From the NCBI RefSeq assembly GCF_018129025.1, contig NZ_JAAEDI010000017.1:80589-144588 (forward strand): 64,000 nucleotides of DNA, read 5' to 3'. This document shows positions 16,461 to 25,583 of this stretch, piece after piece. A model generated the notes under the pieces. The model saw only the letters and a program-made list of their open reading frames with translations, was not told where the DNA came from and did not search any database. Positions within the stretch are counted from its first letter, which is position 1, and each line of letters opens with the position of its first letter. The position numbers and the translations under genes are program-made. Origin of the DNA: Neoroseomonas terrae. Lineage in GTDB: Bacteria > Pseudomonadota > Alphaproteobacteria > Acetobacterales > Acetobacteraceae.

Positions 16461-17118
16461 GCACGCCGTCCACGAGCCGGTCCGCCCAGGGGCGGCTGCG
16501 GAATTCGGCGCGCAGCTCGTCCTCCGAATAGTCGTCGCGCACCCAGTCGAGGAACGGCTTCGGGCCGCGCGCCTTCAGGAAGGCCGCGTAGCGGCGGAAG
16601 AAGGCGTCCAGGATGCCGGTGCGCGCCGCCGCTACATGGCCGAAGCGCAGCGAAAGCTGGCCGAGCGCCTGTTCCACCGGCCGCCCCTGGGCCAGCAGCC
16701 AGACGCCCGCGGCAAGGCCGGTGCGGTCCGCGCCGGATTTGCAATGGATCAGCGCGGGTTCGGTCATGCGCGCGAAGATGCCGGCGAGCCGCAGCACGCG
16801 GTCCTTGTGCGGGGCTCCGCGCGATTCCAGTGGCGCATCGATATGCTCAAGCCCCAGCTCCGTCGCCGCGAAGCGGCCAAGCGCGTCGGACCCGCAGGCC
16901 TCCCGATGGCCACGCAGATTGATGACGGTGCGGATGCCGTGCCGGCGCGCCGCCTGCTCGAGCTGCCACGGCATCGGGTGGTTGGACCGGTAGAGCCGTC
17001 CGCTCTCGACCACGCCCCAGTTTCGCCAGCCAAGCCGCAACAAGGCGTGGTCGACGAACAGGGAATTGAGCCAGGCGGCGCGGCGCGCGCCCGGCACGGA
17101 AAGGTCGCGGCTGGCCAT
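16447..17118 (-). CDS. Tyrosine/dual-specificity-like protein phosphatase
   Basis: 223 residues from ATG 17118 (MASRDLSVPGARR). The active-site loop is 'HCKSGADRTG', a perfect HCx5R motif with the nucleophile at about Cys126 and Arg132. Upstream lie 'GRLYRSNHPMPWQLEQAAR' and 'IRTVINLRGHRE', the pattern of the bacterial DSP-like phosphatases often annotated as tyrosine-protein phosphatase. A general acid Asp may be in 'HIDAPL'. No signal peptide or membrane segment. The substrate is unknown; phosphoprotein or phospholipid are both possible in this family. Confidence 0.9.
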   Translation of the reverse strand: MASRDLSVPGARRAAWLNSLFVDHALLRLGWRNWGVVESGRLYRSNHPMPWQLEQAARRHGIRTVINLRGHREACGSDALGRFAATELGLEHIDAPLESRGAPHKDRVLRLAGIFARMTEPALIHCKSGADRTGLAAGVWLLAQGRPVEQALGQLSLRFGHVAAARTGILDAFFRRYAAFLKARGPKPFLDWVRDDYSEDELRAEFRSRPWADRLVDGVLRRE

Positions 17119-17281
17119 CGCGGGGCTTATGGCGCGTCCGGTGCCGTTTGTTGAGGGTGCGGCGACGGCGCCGAGGGCTTTGACACAATCCGTCACGGCC
17201 CGCCGCGCCATCGCCATCAAGGCGCCGCGGCGCCGCCCGGCCGCCATGGTGCTGTTCCCTTCCATGAAAGTGAGAAGCGCC

Positions 17282-17590
17282 ATGAACCGCCTGCTTCCCG
17301 CCGCCGCCCTGCTTATCGCCACCATGGCCGCGGCACCGGCCTGCGCCTATGAGGCGCCGTACCAGCCCGGCTGGGGTCCGGCGCCAGTCACCCCGGTCTG
17401 GTACCAGCGGCCCGCGCCGCCGCCGCCACGCTGGGGCTGGCGACCGCCGCCGCCGCGCTGGCATGCCGCGCCGCCCCCGCGGCGCTGGGCTGCCCCGCCC
17501 CATCGCGGACGGGGGTGGGACGGTCCGCGTCAGACCCGGTACGATCATCGCCGGCACGACGACCGCCACCGCGGCGACCGGCGCTGGTAG
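17282..17590 (+). CDS. Small secreted Pro/Arg/Trp-rich protein
   Basis: 102 residues. A clear signal peptide (MNRLLPAAALLIATMAAAPACA) is followed by a low-complexity mature region with repeated P-P-P-R-W and R-W-G-W-type units and a His/Arg/Asp-rich tail ('YDHRRHDDRHRGDRRW'). Such small proteins recur in alphaproteobacterial envelopes but I cannot assign a function. It is read divergently from the phosphatase gene and in the same direction as grpE. Confidence 0.7.
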   Translation: MNRLLPAAALLIATMAAAPACAYEAPYQPGWGPAPVTPVWYQRPAPPPPRWGWRPPPPRWHAAPPPRRWAAPPHRGRGWDGPRQTRYDHRRHDDRHRGDRRW

Positions 17591-17599
17591 GCCCGGCGC

Positions 17600-17628
17600 C
17601 TTGCCGCGGGTCGTTCGGCAGCCTAGGT
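17600..17628 (+). promoter_or_regulatory. Candidate heat-shock (RpoH) promoter upstream of grpE
   Basis: CTTG at 17600-17603 is followed 18 bases later by CCTAGGT at 17622-17628. This fits the alphaproteobacterial RpoH pattern (CTTG, 17-18 bases, CYTATNT) with one mismatch in the -10 box. It lies 54 bp before the grpE start, and grpE is an established RpoH target in this class. Judged from pattern and position only. Confidence 0.45.
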
Positions 17629-17650
17629 GAAGGGCCTCCCGCGGCCCTTC
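17629..17650 (+). other. Perfect 8-bp stem-loop in the grpE leader
   Basis: GAAGGGCC (17629-17636) and GGCCCTTC (17643-17650) form a perfect stem with a six-base loop. It lies directly after the candidate heat-shock promoter, so it would be at the very 5' end of the grpE mRNA, where a thermosensitive or stabilising structure is possible. It could equally be the terminator of the small secreted-protein gene, although no T run follows. Confidence 0.5.
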
Positions 17651-17681
17651 GCCGCGCCTGTGAACGAGACGCCAATCCCTG

Positions 17682-18236
17682 ATGAGCGACGACAAGGACT
17701 TGAAGGCAGCCGAGACCGAGGCTGCGCCGACCGCATCCGAAGCCGGCCCCGCCCCTGAGCTAACCCCCGAGGAACGCATCGCCGCGCTCGAGGCTGAGGC
17801 TTCCGGGTTCAAGGACAAGTGGCTGCGCGCCGAGGCGGAGATGCAGAACCTGCGATCCCGCACCCAGCGCGAGGTGCAGGAAGCCCGTGCCTACGCGACG
17901 CAGAAATTCGCCCGGGACGTGGTCGAGGCCGCGGAGAACCTGCGCCGCGGCATCGACGCCCTGCCCGGCCGGATGGCCGGCGAACCCGAGGTGCTGACCA
18001 AGATCCGCGACGGGATCGAAGGGGTCGAACGCTCCTTCCTCGGCATCCTGGAGCGCAACGGCGTGAAGCGGGACGACCCGACCGGCAAGCCCTTCGACCC
18101 CGAGCTGCACCAGGCGATGGCCGAGCAGCCGGCGCCGGACGGCTTCGCGCCGGGCACCGTCGTCACCTGCTGGACGCCGGCCTGGACGCTGAACGGGCGG
18201 TTGCTGAAGCCGGCGATGGTCGTCGTCGGGCGGTAA
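17682..18236 (+). CDS. grpE: Nucleotide exchange factor GrpE
   Basis: 184 residues. An acidic, disordered N-terminus (about 1-35) leads into the long dimerising helix ('ERIAALEAEASGFKDKWLRA') and the family core 'AEMQNLRSRTQREVQEA'. The C-terminal beta domain ends 'GTVVTCWTPAWTLNGRLLKP' and 'AMVVVG', the usual GrpE signature region. GrpE releases ADP from DnaK in the cytoplasm. dnaK and dnaJ lie 2.5 kb downstream on the same strand but are separated by two minus-strand genes. Confidence 0.95.
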   Translation: MSDDKDLKAAETEAAPTASEAGPAPELTPEERIAALEAEASGFKDKWLRAEAEMQNLRSRTQREVQEARAYATQKFARDVVEAAENLRRGIDALPGRMAGEPEVLTKIRDGIEGVERSFLGILERNGVKRDDPTGKPFDPELHQAMAEQPAPDGFAPGTVVTCWTPAWTLNGRLLKPAMVVVGR

Positions 18237-18246
18237 GAAGAAAGGT

Positions 18247-18363
18247 CGGGGGAGAGAACTCCCCCGAACCCCCTCCTTTTTCTGTCTATTGGCGCCGGCC
18301 GGTGAAATCAGTCTCCAACCGATAAAAAGCGGAGGGGGATTCGGGGGAGGTGTTCCTCCCCCG
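18247..18363. repeat. Inverted-pair hairpin island, variant type, between grpE and the amine oxidase gene
   Basis: Left hairpin CGGGGGA-GAGAAC-TCCCCCG (18247-18266) is followed by CCCCCTCC and a T run. Right hairpin CGGGGGAGG-TGTT-CCTCCCCCG (18342-18363) is preceded by an A run and GGAGGGGG. The two halves mirror each other around a short centre, like the four islands of the GCAAAGG family, but with different sequence. The left hairpin with its downstream T run could terminate grpE, and the right one the convergent amine oxidase gene. Confidence 0.65.
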
Positions 18364-18370
18364 CTCTTTC

Positions 18371-19744
18371 TCAACTCACCGCCACTTCTCGCGCCGCCCG
18401 CCGCCCGCCCAGCAGCGCCCCATGGGCGTAGGACGGCGCCTCGGTGGTCGCGGCCTCCCCGGCGAAGAAGATCCGCCCAGCCACCGGCCGCGACAGCGCG
18501 CCATGGTCGTCGAGCGACCCGCCCACCGGCAGGAAGGAGTAGGACCCGCGAGCATAGATGTCGCGGGACCAGCGGGTGACGCGGCTGTCCACCGGGCGCG
18601 GAATGTCGCTGCCAAACATCCGGCGCAGCGCCTCCATCACCAGATCAACCTGGGCGGCGTCGGGCAGCATCTCGATGCGCTGGGCGGCGGACCCGCCGAC
18701 CAGGGCCACCAGCACCGGCACGTCCAGATGCGGCTGGAGGGAGACGATCTCGGGTGCGGCGTTGTCCCGCGTGGCGGAAAGGCTGCGCAGGTAATGCGCG
18801 TCAGGCGGCCAGAAGGGGCGGTTGAAGGCCAGTACGATCTTGTTCAGCAGGCCGTTGCCGATGCGCGCGATCGCGCCTTGATGGGCGGCGGGCAGCGGCG
18901 GGTCGAAGGCGACGTCGCCGCGCTTCAACACGCCGAGCGGCAGCGTCACCACCACGCGGTCGGCGAAATATGCCTGCTCGGCGGTAGCGACGACGACGCC
19001 GGAGCCGGCGAGGCGCACCGACCGGACCGCCTGCCGCAACCGGATGTCGATGCCGCGGCCGAGCAGGTCGGTGATGGCGTTGTAGCCCTGGGCGAGGAGG
19101 TGGTTCTCCTCCGGGATCTCGCCTTCCCCGCCGAACCAGCCCTGGGCGGAGACTTCGGCGGCGTCACCGCCGGCATAGCCGGCGACGTAGGAGGAAAGCC
19201 AGGCCGAGACGCGCTGCTCATAGGGCGTGGCGCGGGTAGTGGGGTCGAGGACCGGCACCGCCTCGGCCAGCGAGACGTCCCGCGCGCCGGCATAGGCATA
19301 GGGGCTGTCATGGGCGATCAGCTTGCCGACGGTGTCGAATATGGCGGTGGTCTCGGCCTCGGTCAGGCGGCGGCCATCGGCATCGGCCATGATGCTGCGC
19401 GCGTCGTAGGTCGGCATCCGGCGGATGCCGGCCTGGTCAGCAAGGGGCGTGAGGGGGTTGCCCTCGGGCCCATGGATCCAGGCGCCGCCCATGTCGAGCC
19501 GGACGCCCCGGAAATCGACGGTGTGCAGGCGGCCACCGGTGCGCGGGCGGGCTTCGAGGACGGTGACGCGGTGCCCGGCATCGGCGAGCGCCCGGGCACA
19601 TCCGAGGCCGGACAGCCCGGCGCCGATGACGATGACGTTGAGCGGGTGGACCGCCGGCTGGGCCTGAGCGATGCCCGGCACGGTCGGCATTGCCGCAAGC
19701 AGGGCCAGAAGGCCGCGTCGGCCCAGTGTCGGCTGGAAGGTCAT
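18371..19744 (-). CDS. Flavin-containing amine oxidoreductase, exported
   Basis: 457 residues. The leader (MTFQPTLGRRGLLALLAAMP, then 'GIAQAQP') has two arginines before the hydrophobic stretch and a plausible cleavage site, so Tat export is likely. The FAD Rossmann motif 'VIVIGAGLSGLGCARALAD' is followed by 'VTVLEARPRTGGRL', the classic monoamine-oxidase-family pair. The C-terminal 'GRIFFAGEAATTEAP' contains the second FAD-binding block. It oxidises an amine, releasing aldehyde, ammonia and H2O2; the substrate is not predictable. It splits grpE from dnaK and is convergent with grpE. Confidence 0.92.
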   Translation of the reverse strand: MTFQPTLGRRGLLALLAAMPTVPGIAQAQPAVHPLNVIVIGAGLSGLGCARALADAGHRVTVLEARPRTGGRLHTVDFRGVRLDMGGAWIHGPEGNPLTPLADQAGIRRMPTYDARSIMADADGRRLTEAETTAIFDTVGKLIAHDSPYAYAGARDVSLAEAVPVLDPTTRATPYEQRVSAWLSSYVAGYAGGDAAEVSAQGWFGGEGEIPEENHLLAQGYNAITDLLGRGIDIRLRQAVRSVRLAGSGVVVATAEQAYFADRVVVTLPLGVLKRGDVAFDPPLPAAHQGAIARIGNGLLNKIVLAFNRPFWPPDAHYLRSLSATRDNAAPEIVSLQPHLDVPVLVALVGGSAAQRIEMLPDAAQVDLVMEALRRMFGSDIPRPVDSRVTRWSRDIYARGSYSFLPVGGSLDDHGALSRPVAGRIFFAGEAATTEAPSYAHGALLGGRRAAREVAVS

Positions 19745-19852
19745 GGATGGCGCCCCGGTCTGTCCGGAACGATACCGGACCGGACCGGAGCTTGCGAGGC
19801 GCTACCCGCGCCGTCTGTGCGCTGGCGCAGCGCCTGACATTCGAAGCCGCGT

Positions 19853-20500
19853 TTAGCTGACCCAGCTCCCCGAGCCGGCGTTCCAGGCCGGATCGTCATC
19901 TTCATAGTCGTCGCCGACACGGCAGAAGAGGCAATTGAACTTGGTAATGCTCGGCGCGACCTTGCGAACGGCCTTGATCGTGTCCTGGAGCGTCACGTGG
20001 GAACTGAACCAGCGGTTCCGGATCGTGACGACGACCACCTTGCCCTCCTCGCAGATCGACTGCAGGGATTCGTAGGTGTAGCCGCGCTCCGCCTTCGCGT
20101 CCTCCGGCGCCTGATTATGCCGACCTTCAAACTTGTTGAGGATGTAGTTGGTGCACCGCTCTCCCGCGCCGAAGGCGGTGTCGTTGTTCTGGTTGTCGAC
20201 GATCGGCTTGCCGGTCCGCAGGTTGTTGGTCCGGTAGATCAGGCAATAGCCATGCGGCTGGAAGAACTGGACCGAGCATCCGGTGGGAACAGTGAATGTA
20301 TCATTGTCGATCAGATAGTCCCCGGAATCGGATCCGCCGTGACCGCTGATCCAGCACTCGGTCGCCGTCTTGGTGTTGCCGATAACATAATGTTCCGACA
20401 GCTTGACGACCCAGGCCCCCTCGCCAAACTTCATGCTCGCCTTGCGATTGGTCGACAGCGCATGATCAAGCCAATTGGCGAAATACTGTCCCGCACTCAT
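19853..20500 (-). CDS. Putative adhesin, Stv-domain-like protein
   Basis: 215 residues from ATG 20500, with GGGAG about ten bases upstream. I recognise a pattern resembling Stv-type putative adhesin domains: 'CWISGHGGSDSGDY' followed by 'FTVPTGCSVQFFQPHG' and a late strand 'KVVVVTIRNRW'. It has six or seven cysteines and an acidic C-terminus, but no signal peptide or membrane segment. The gene is visibly AT-richer than its neighbours and uses codons rare elsewhere in the window, which suggests recent acquisition. Family identification is from memory of the motif and should be tested by profile search. Confidence 0.7.
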   Translation of the reverse strand: MSAGQYFANWLDHALSTNRKASMKFGEGAWVVKLSEHYVIGNTKTATECWISGHGGSDSGDYLIDNDTFTVPTGCSVQFFQPHGYCLIYRTNNLRTGKPIVDNQNNDTAFGAGERCTNYILNKFEGRHNQAPEDAKAERGYTYESLQSICEEGKVVVVTIRNRWFSSHVTLQDTIKAVRKVAPSITKFNCLFCRVGDDYEDDDPAWNAGSGSWVS

Positions 20501-20780
20501 GGTTGGAATCTCCCTGCCCCCGGGTGCCGAAATTTAGATGCATGCTGAAGCAGAGGTCCAGCCACATCACGGGGGCGGGAGGGACATTTGCCGCGCGGCG
20601 TTGCGCCGGGACTTGTCCGCCGCCTCGCCAAACAATACATCCAACCCGTCACGAAGCCCCGCCCCGCGCGGGGATCCCCCCACCACCCATCCGCGGCGGC
20701 TCTCGCCGCCGGTTCACACAGGGGGCGGGCACGGTGCCACCTCTCGGGCCGTCCCTGCCTGCCGCAGAGGAGAGTATCGG

Positions 20781-22706
<1,926 letters not shown>

Positions 22707-22734
22707 CGGGCGGCAGCGTCGTCGTGAATAGTGT

Positions 22735-22771
22735 CGCCCGGTTCCCCAAGGGACCGGGCGGCGCATCTTTT
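22735..22771 (+). terminator. Probable intrinsic terminator or attenuator after dnaK
   Basis: CGCCCGGT (22735-22742) pairs with ACCGGGCG (22753-22760), with further pairing inside the loop, and is followed at 22761 by GCGCATCTTTT. A GC-rich stem with a short T run fits a rho-independent signal. It would reduce read-through into dnaJ, which starts 150 bp downstream, giving more DnaK than DnaJ. Confidence 0.6.
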
Positions 22772-22920
22772 GGGGGCAAGTCTTCGGATCGCGGCCCGCC
22801 GCGACCCGCGAGCGCACAGCGCGACCGCGCCCAGACCAACAGCGGTCCCCGGCGGACCAGTGCAGGGCGCGAAGGCAAGCCGCACGGATGTGCGGCGCCC
22901 GCCGTCTGAGGGCCTGAACA

Positions 22921-24066
22921 ATGTCTAAACGTGACTACTACGAAGTCCTCGGCGTGGGGCGCGATGCGGATGAGGATGCGCTGAAGAAGGCGTATCGCAA
23001 GCTCGCGATGAAGTATCATCCTGATCGCAACCAGGGTGACCAGCAGGCCGAGGTGAAGTTCAAGGAACTGAACGAGGCCTATGACGTCCTGAAGGATGGC
23101 GAGAAGCGCGCCGCCTATGACCGCTTCGGCCATGCCGCCTTCGAGCAGGGCGGACCGGGCGGCGGTGGCGGTGGCTTCCAGGGCTTCGGTGGCGGCTTCG
23201 AGGACATCTTCGAGGAGATGTTCGGCCGCTTCGGCGGGGGCCGCGGCGGGCGCGGCGGCGCCACGGGCCGTGGCGCAGACCTGCGGACGCAGGTCGAGAT
23301 CACGCTGGAGGAAGCCTTCGGCGGCACCAAATCCAATATCCGCATTCCGAGTTCGGTCAGCTGCGAGGCCTGCAAGGGCACGGGCGCGGAGGACGGCGCG
23401 ACATCAGGCGTGCAGACCTGCGGTACCTGCAACGGCCAGGGCAAGGTGCGTGCGCAGCAGGGCTTCTTCCTAATCGAACGCACGTGCCCGACCTGCGGCG
23501 GTTCCGGCCGTACCATCAAGAACCCCTGCAAGATCTGCCACGGCGCCGGGCGCGTGCAGCGCGACCGCAACCTGAATGTGACGATCCCGCCGGGGGTGGA
23601 GGACGGCACGCGCATCCGCCTGGCGGGTGAGGGCGAGGCCGGACTGCGTGGCGCGCCATCGGGCGACCTCTACGTCGACATCGCCGTGAAGCCGCACCCG
23701 ATCTTCCAACGGGAAGGGGCGAACATCTTCATCCGCGTGCCGTTGCGTATGACGCAGGCGGCGCTCGGCGGGCATGTGGAGGTCCCGAGCATCGATGGCG
23801 GCCGCGCGCGGGTGACCATTCCGGCCGGCAGCCAGACGGGGGACCAGTTCCGCCTGCGCGGCAAGGGCTTCTCCGTGCTGCGCTCTGCCGCGCGCGGCGA
23901 CATGTATGTGCAGGTCAGCGTCGAGACGCCGCAGAACCTCACCACCCGTCAGCGCGAGTTACTCGAGGAGTTCGAGGGTGAGGCGACATCCGCAAGCAAG
24001 ACGAGCCCCGAAAGCGAGGGCTTCTTTGCGAAGGTGAAGGAGTTCTGGGACGGGCTGGGGCGCTAG
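22921..24066 (+). CDS. dnaJ: Molecular chaperone DnaJ (Hsp40, class A)
   Basis: 381 residues. J-domain with '[10 protein letters not shown]' (HPD motif) in residues 5-70, then a Gly/Phe-rich linker (about 75-120). Four zinc repeats follow: 'CEACKGTG', 'CGTCNGQG', 'CPTCGGSG' and 'CKICHGAG'. The C-terminal substrate-binding beta domains follow. All class A features are complete. It delivers clients to DnaK and stimulates its ATPase. The start has no strong ribosome site, but the sequence begins exactly as family members do. Confidence 0.97.
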   Translation: MSKRDYYEVLGVGRDADEDALKKAYRKLAMKYHPDRNQGDQQAEVKFKELNEAYDVLKDGEKRAAYDRFGHAAFEQGGPGGGGGGFQGFGGGFEDIFEEMFGRFGGGRGGRGGATGRGADLRTQVEITLEEAFGGTKSNIRIPSSVSCEACKGTGAEDGATSGVQTCGTCNGQGKVRAQQGFFLIERTCPTCGGSGRTIKNPCKICHGAGRVQRDRNLNVTIPPGVEDGTRIRLAGEGEAGLRGAPSGDLYVDIAVKPHPIFQREGANIFIRVPLRMTQAALGGHVEVPSIDGGRARVTIPAGSQTGDQFRLRGKGFSVLRSAARGDMYVQVSVETPQNLTTRQRELLEEFEGEATSASKTSPESEGFFAKVKEFWDGLGR

Positions 24067-24074
24067 GCGCCACC

Positions 24075-24098
24075 GGAGAGGGGGCCACCCCCCTCTCC
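24075..24098. terminator. Bidirectional GC-rich hairpin between dnaJ and the PRC-barrel gene
   Basis: GGAGAGGGGG (24075-24084) and CCCCCTCTCC (24089-24098) form a perfect 10-bp stem around a CCAC loop. It sits 8 bp after the dnaJ stop and 10 bp from the stop of the convergent gene, the expected place for a shared terminator. There is no clear T run, so efficiency is uncertain. Confidence 0.6.
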
Positions 24099-24108
24099 GC
24101 GCCCGGCG

Positions 24109-24498
24109 TTACATCGCCGGCATCGCCCAGTAGTCGTCGACCAGCCGGCGACGTTCGGCCCAGCCTTCCTCGATGACCGGCGCCTTTTCAAGCCGCTCCT
24201 TGTCCATCTTCACGACATAGCCACCCAGGCTGGTGTCGTAGCGCAGCATCTCCCACGGCAGCGGGTAGTGCTTCGAACCCAGGCCCAGGAAGCCGCCGAA
24301 GGACAGCACGGCGTAGGCGACGCGGCCTGTCTGCTTGTCCAGCATCACGTCCTCGATGCTGCCGATGTGCTCGGCATTGAGTGAATAGACGTCGGTACCG
24401 GATACCTTGCCGCCGGCGATCAGGTGGCCGGTGGTGGGGGCCGTCATGTCCTTCGTCGTCGGACGAGCGTTCTGGCGGGGATCGGGGACGGTGTTCAT
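24109..24498 (-). CDS. PRC-barrel domain protein
   Basis: 129 residues from ATG 24498, which has AGGAGG eight bases upstream. The core 'LIAGGKVSGTDVYSLNAEHI' and 'GSIEDVMLDKQTGRVAYAVL' is the PRC-barrel pattern. It is followed by 'KHYPLPWEMLRYD', the second conserved part of the stand-alone stress-type PRC proteins of alphaproteobacteria. No signal peptide. Function in this family is poorly defined; regulatory or RNA-related roles are proposed for the domain. Confidence 0.88.
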   Translation of the reverse strand: MNTVPDPRQNARPTTKDMTAPTTGHLIAGGKVSGTDVYSLNAEHIGSIEDVMLDKQTGRVAYAVLSFGGFLGLGSKHYPLPWEMLRYDTSLGGYVVKMDKERLEKAPVIEEGWAERRRLVDDYWAMPAM

Positions 24499-24803
24499 CT
24501 CGGTTCCTCCTTGCGGGGGTTGCCCCGGGAGAACGCGGGTCCGTGCAGAGGGTTCCAGCCGAGCTGCGATATTGGCGCAGATCGCGACAGGCATTCGGGT
24601 GTTGCGCGATAACATTGTCGTCTGGAATCGAATACCGGCCCCGGCTGTCCGAACCAACTGCCTTTACCAGCCACCACGAAGTACTGCCTTGGACCGTCGG
24701 CTTTGGTCGAGGGGTTCCCGGGCAACGCCTTCTCCGGCCTGTCGCCCCTTGCGGCGATCACGGCAAGCGCGCTGACTCCCGCCACAGGATAAGGACCAGC
24801 CAC
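24499..24803. other. Non-coding gap between the PRC-barrel gene and dapB
   Basis: 305 bases with no convincing gene on either strand, no repeat of the island family and no riboswitch I can recognise. It contains the divergent promoters, presumably, and is slightly AT-richer around 24590-24690. Confidence 0.6.
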
Positions 24804-25583
24804 TTGACCATCCGCATCGGCATTGCCGGCATCGCCGGCCGCATGGGTCGTCTTCTCGCCGAGGAGACGGCCGCCGCCGGCGCCACCCTGGCCGGCGGCA
24901 CCATCCGCCCCGGCGCGCCGCTCGAAACGCTGCCCGCCGGGCTGCCGGTGATGACGGATATCGTGGCGCTGTGCGCGGCCTCCGATGTGGTGATCGACTT
25001 CACCCACGCCCATGCGGCCCGCGCCCATGCGCTGGCGGCCGCCGAGACGGGCACGCCGCTGGTGCTTGGTTCCTCCGGCCTGACGGCGGCGGAGGAAGCG
25101 GCGGTGGCCGAGGCGGCGCAGCGCACCCCGATCGTCTACGCCGCCAATTTCGCGCCGGGGGTGAACCTGTTCCTCGCCGTCGCCGAACGCATGGCCGCCG
25201 CCCTTCCGGCCGCCCAGTACGACGCCGAGATCGTCGAGATGCACCACCGCCAGAAGGTGGATGCGCCGTCAGGCACGGCGGTGGCGCTGGGCCGGGCGGT
25301 CGCCGCGGGTCGGGGAACGACGCTCGAGGAGGCCGGCCGGGAGAGCGGCCGCGACGGGCATACCGGCGCGCGCGGCACGGGCACGATCGGCTTCGCGGCG
25401 CTGCGCGGGGGCCAGGTGGTCGGCGAGCACACGCTGCTGTTTGCCGCAGCGTCCGAACACATCAGCCTGACGCATCAATCCTTCGATCGCCGGGTCTATG
25501 CGACCGGCGCGGTGCGCGCGGCGCTCTGGGTCTCGGGCCGCGCGCCCGGGCTCTATGGCATGCGTGACGTGCTGGGCATGTAG
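24804..25583 (+). CDS. dapB: 4-hydroxy-tetrahydrodipicolinate reductase
   Basis: 259 residues from TTG 24804 (reads TIRIGIAGIAGRMG), with AAGGA eight bases upstream; no ATG gives a family-like N-terminus. The nucleotide-binding motif is 'GIAGIAGRMGRLL'. The substrate signature is 'EIVEMHHRQKVDAPSGTA' with the catalytic His-His and Lys. It performs the NAD(P)H-dependent step of lysine and diaminopimelate synthesis. The 3' end overlaps the convergent GHKL ATPase gene by 31 bp. Confidence 0.96.
   Translation: MTIRIGIAGIAGRMGRLLAEETAAAGATLAGGTIRPGAPLETLPAGLPVMTDIVALCAASDVVIDFTHAHAARAHALAAAETGTPLVLGSSGLTAAEEAAVAEAAQRTPIVYAANFAPGVNLFLAVAERMAAALPAAQYDAEIVEMHHRQKVDAPSGTAVALGRAVAAGRGTTLEEAGRESGRDGHTGARGTGTIGFAALRGGQVVGEHTLLFAAASEHISLTHQSFDRRVYATGAVRAALWVSGRAPGLYGMRDVLGM

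Noticed and set aside
20612..20640. Possible heat-shock promoter for dnaK (CTTGTC, then CAATACAT).
   Set aside because: The -35 part fits but the -10 does not match the alphaproteobacterial RpoH pattern at any allowed spacing.
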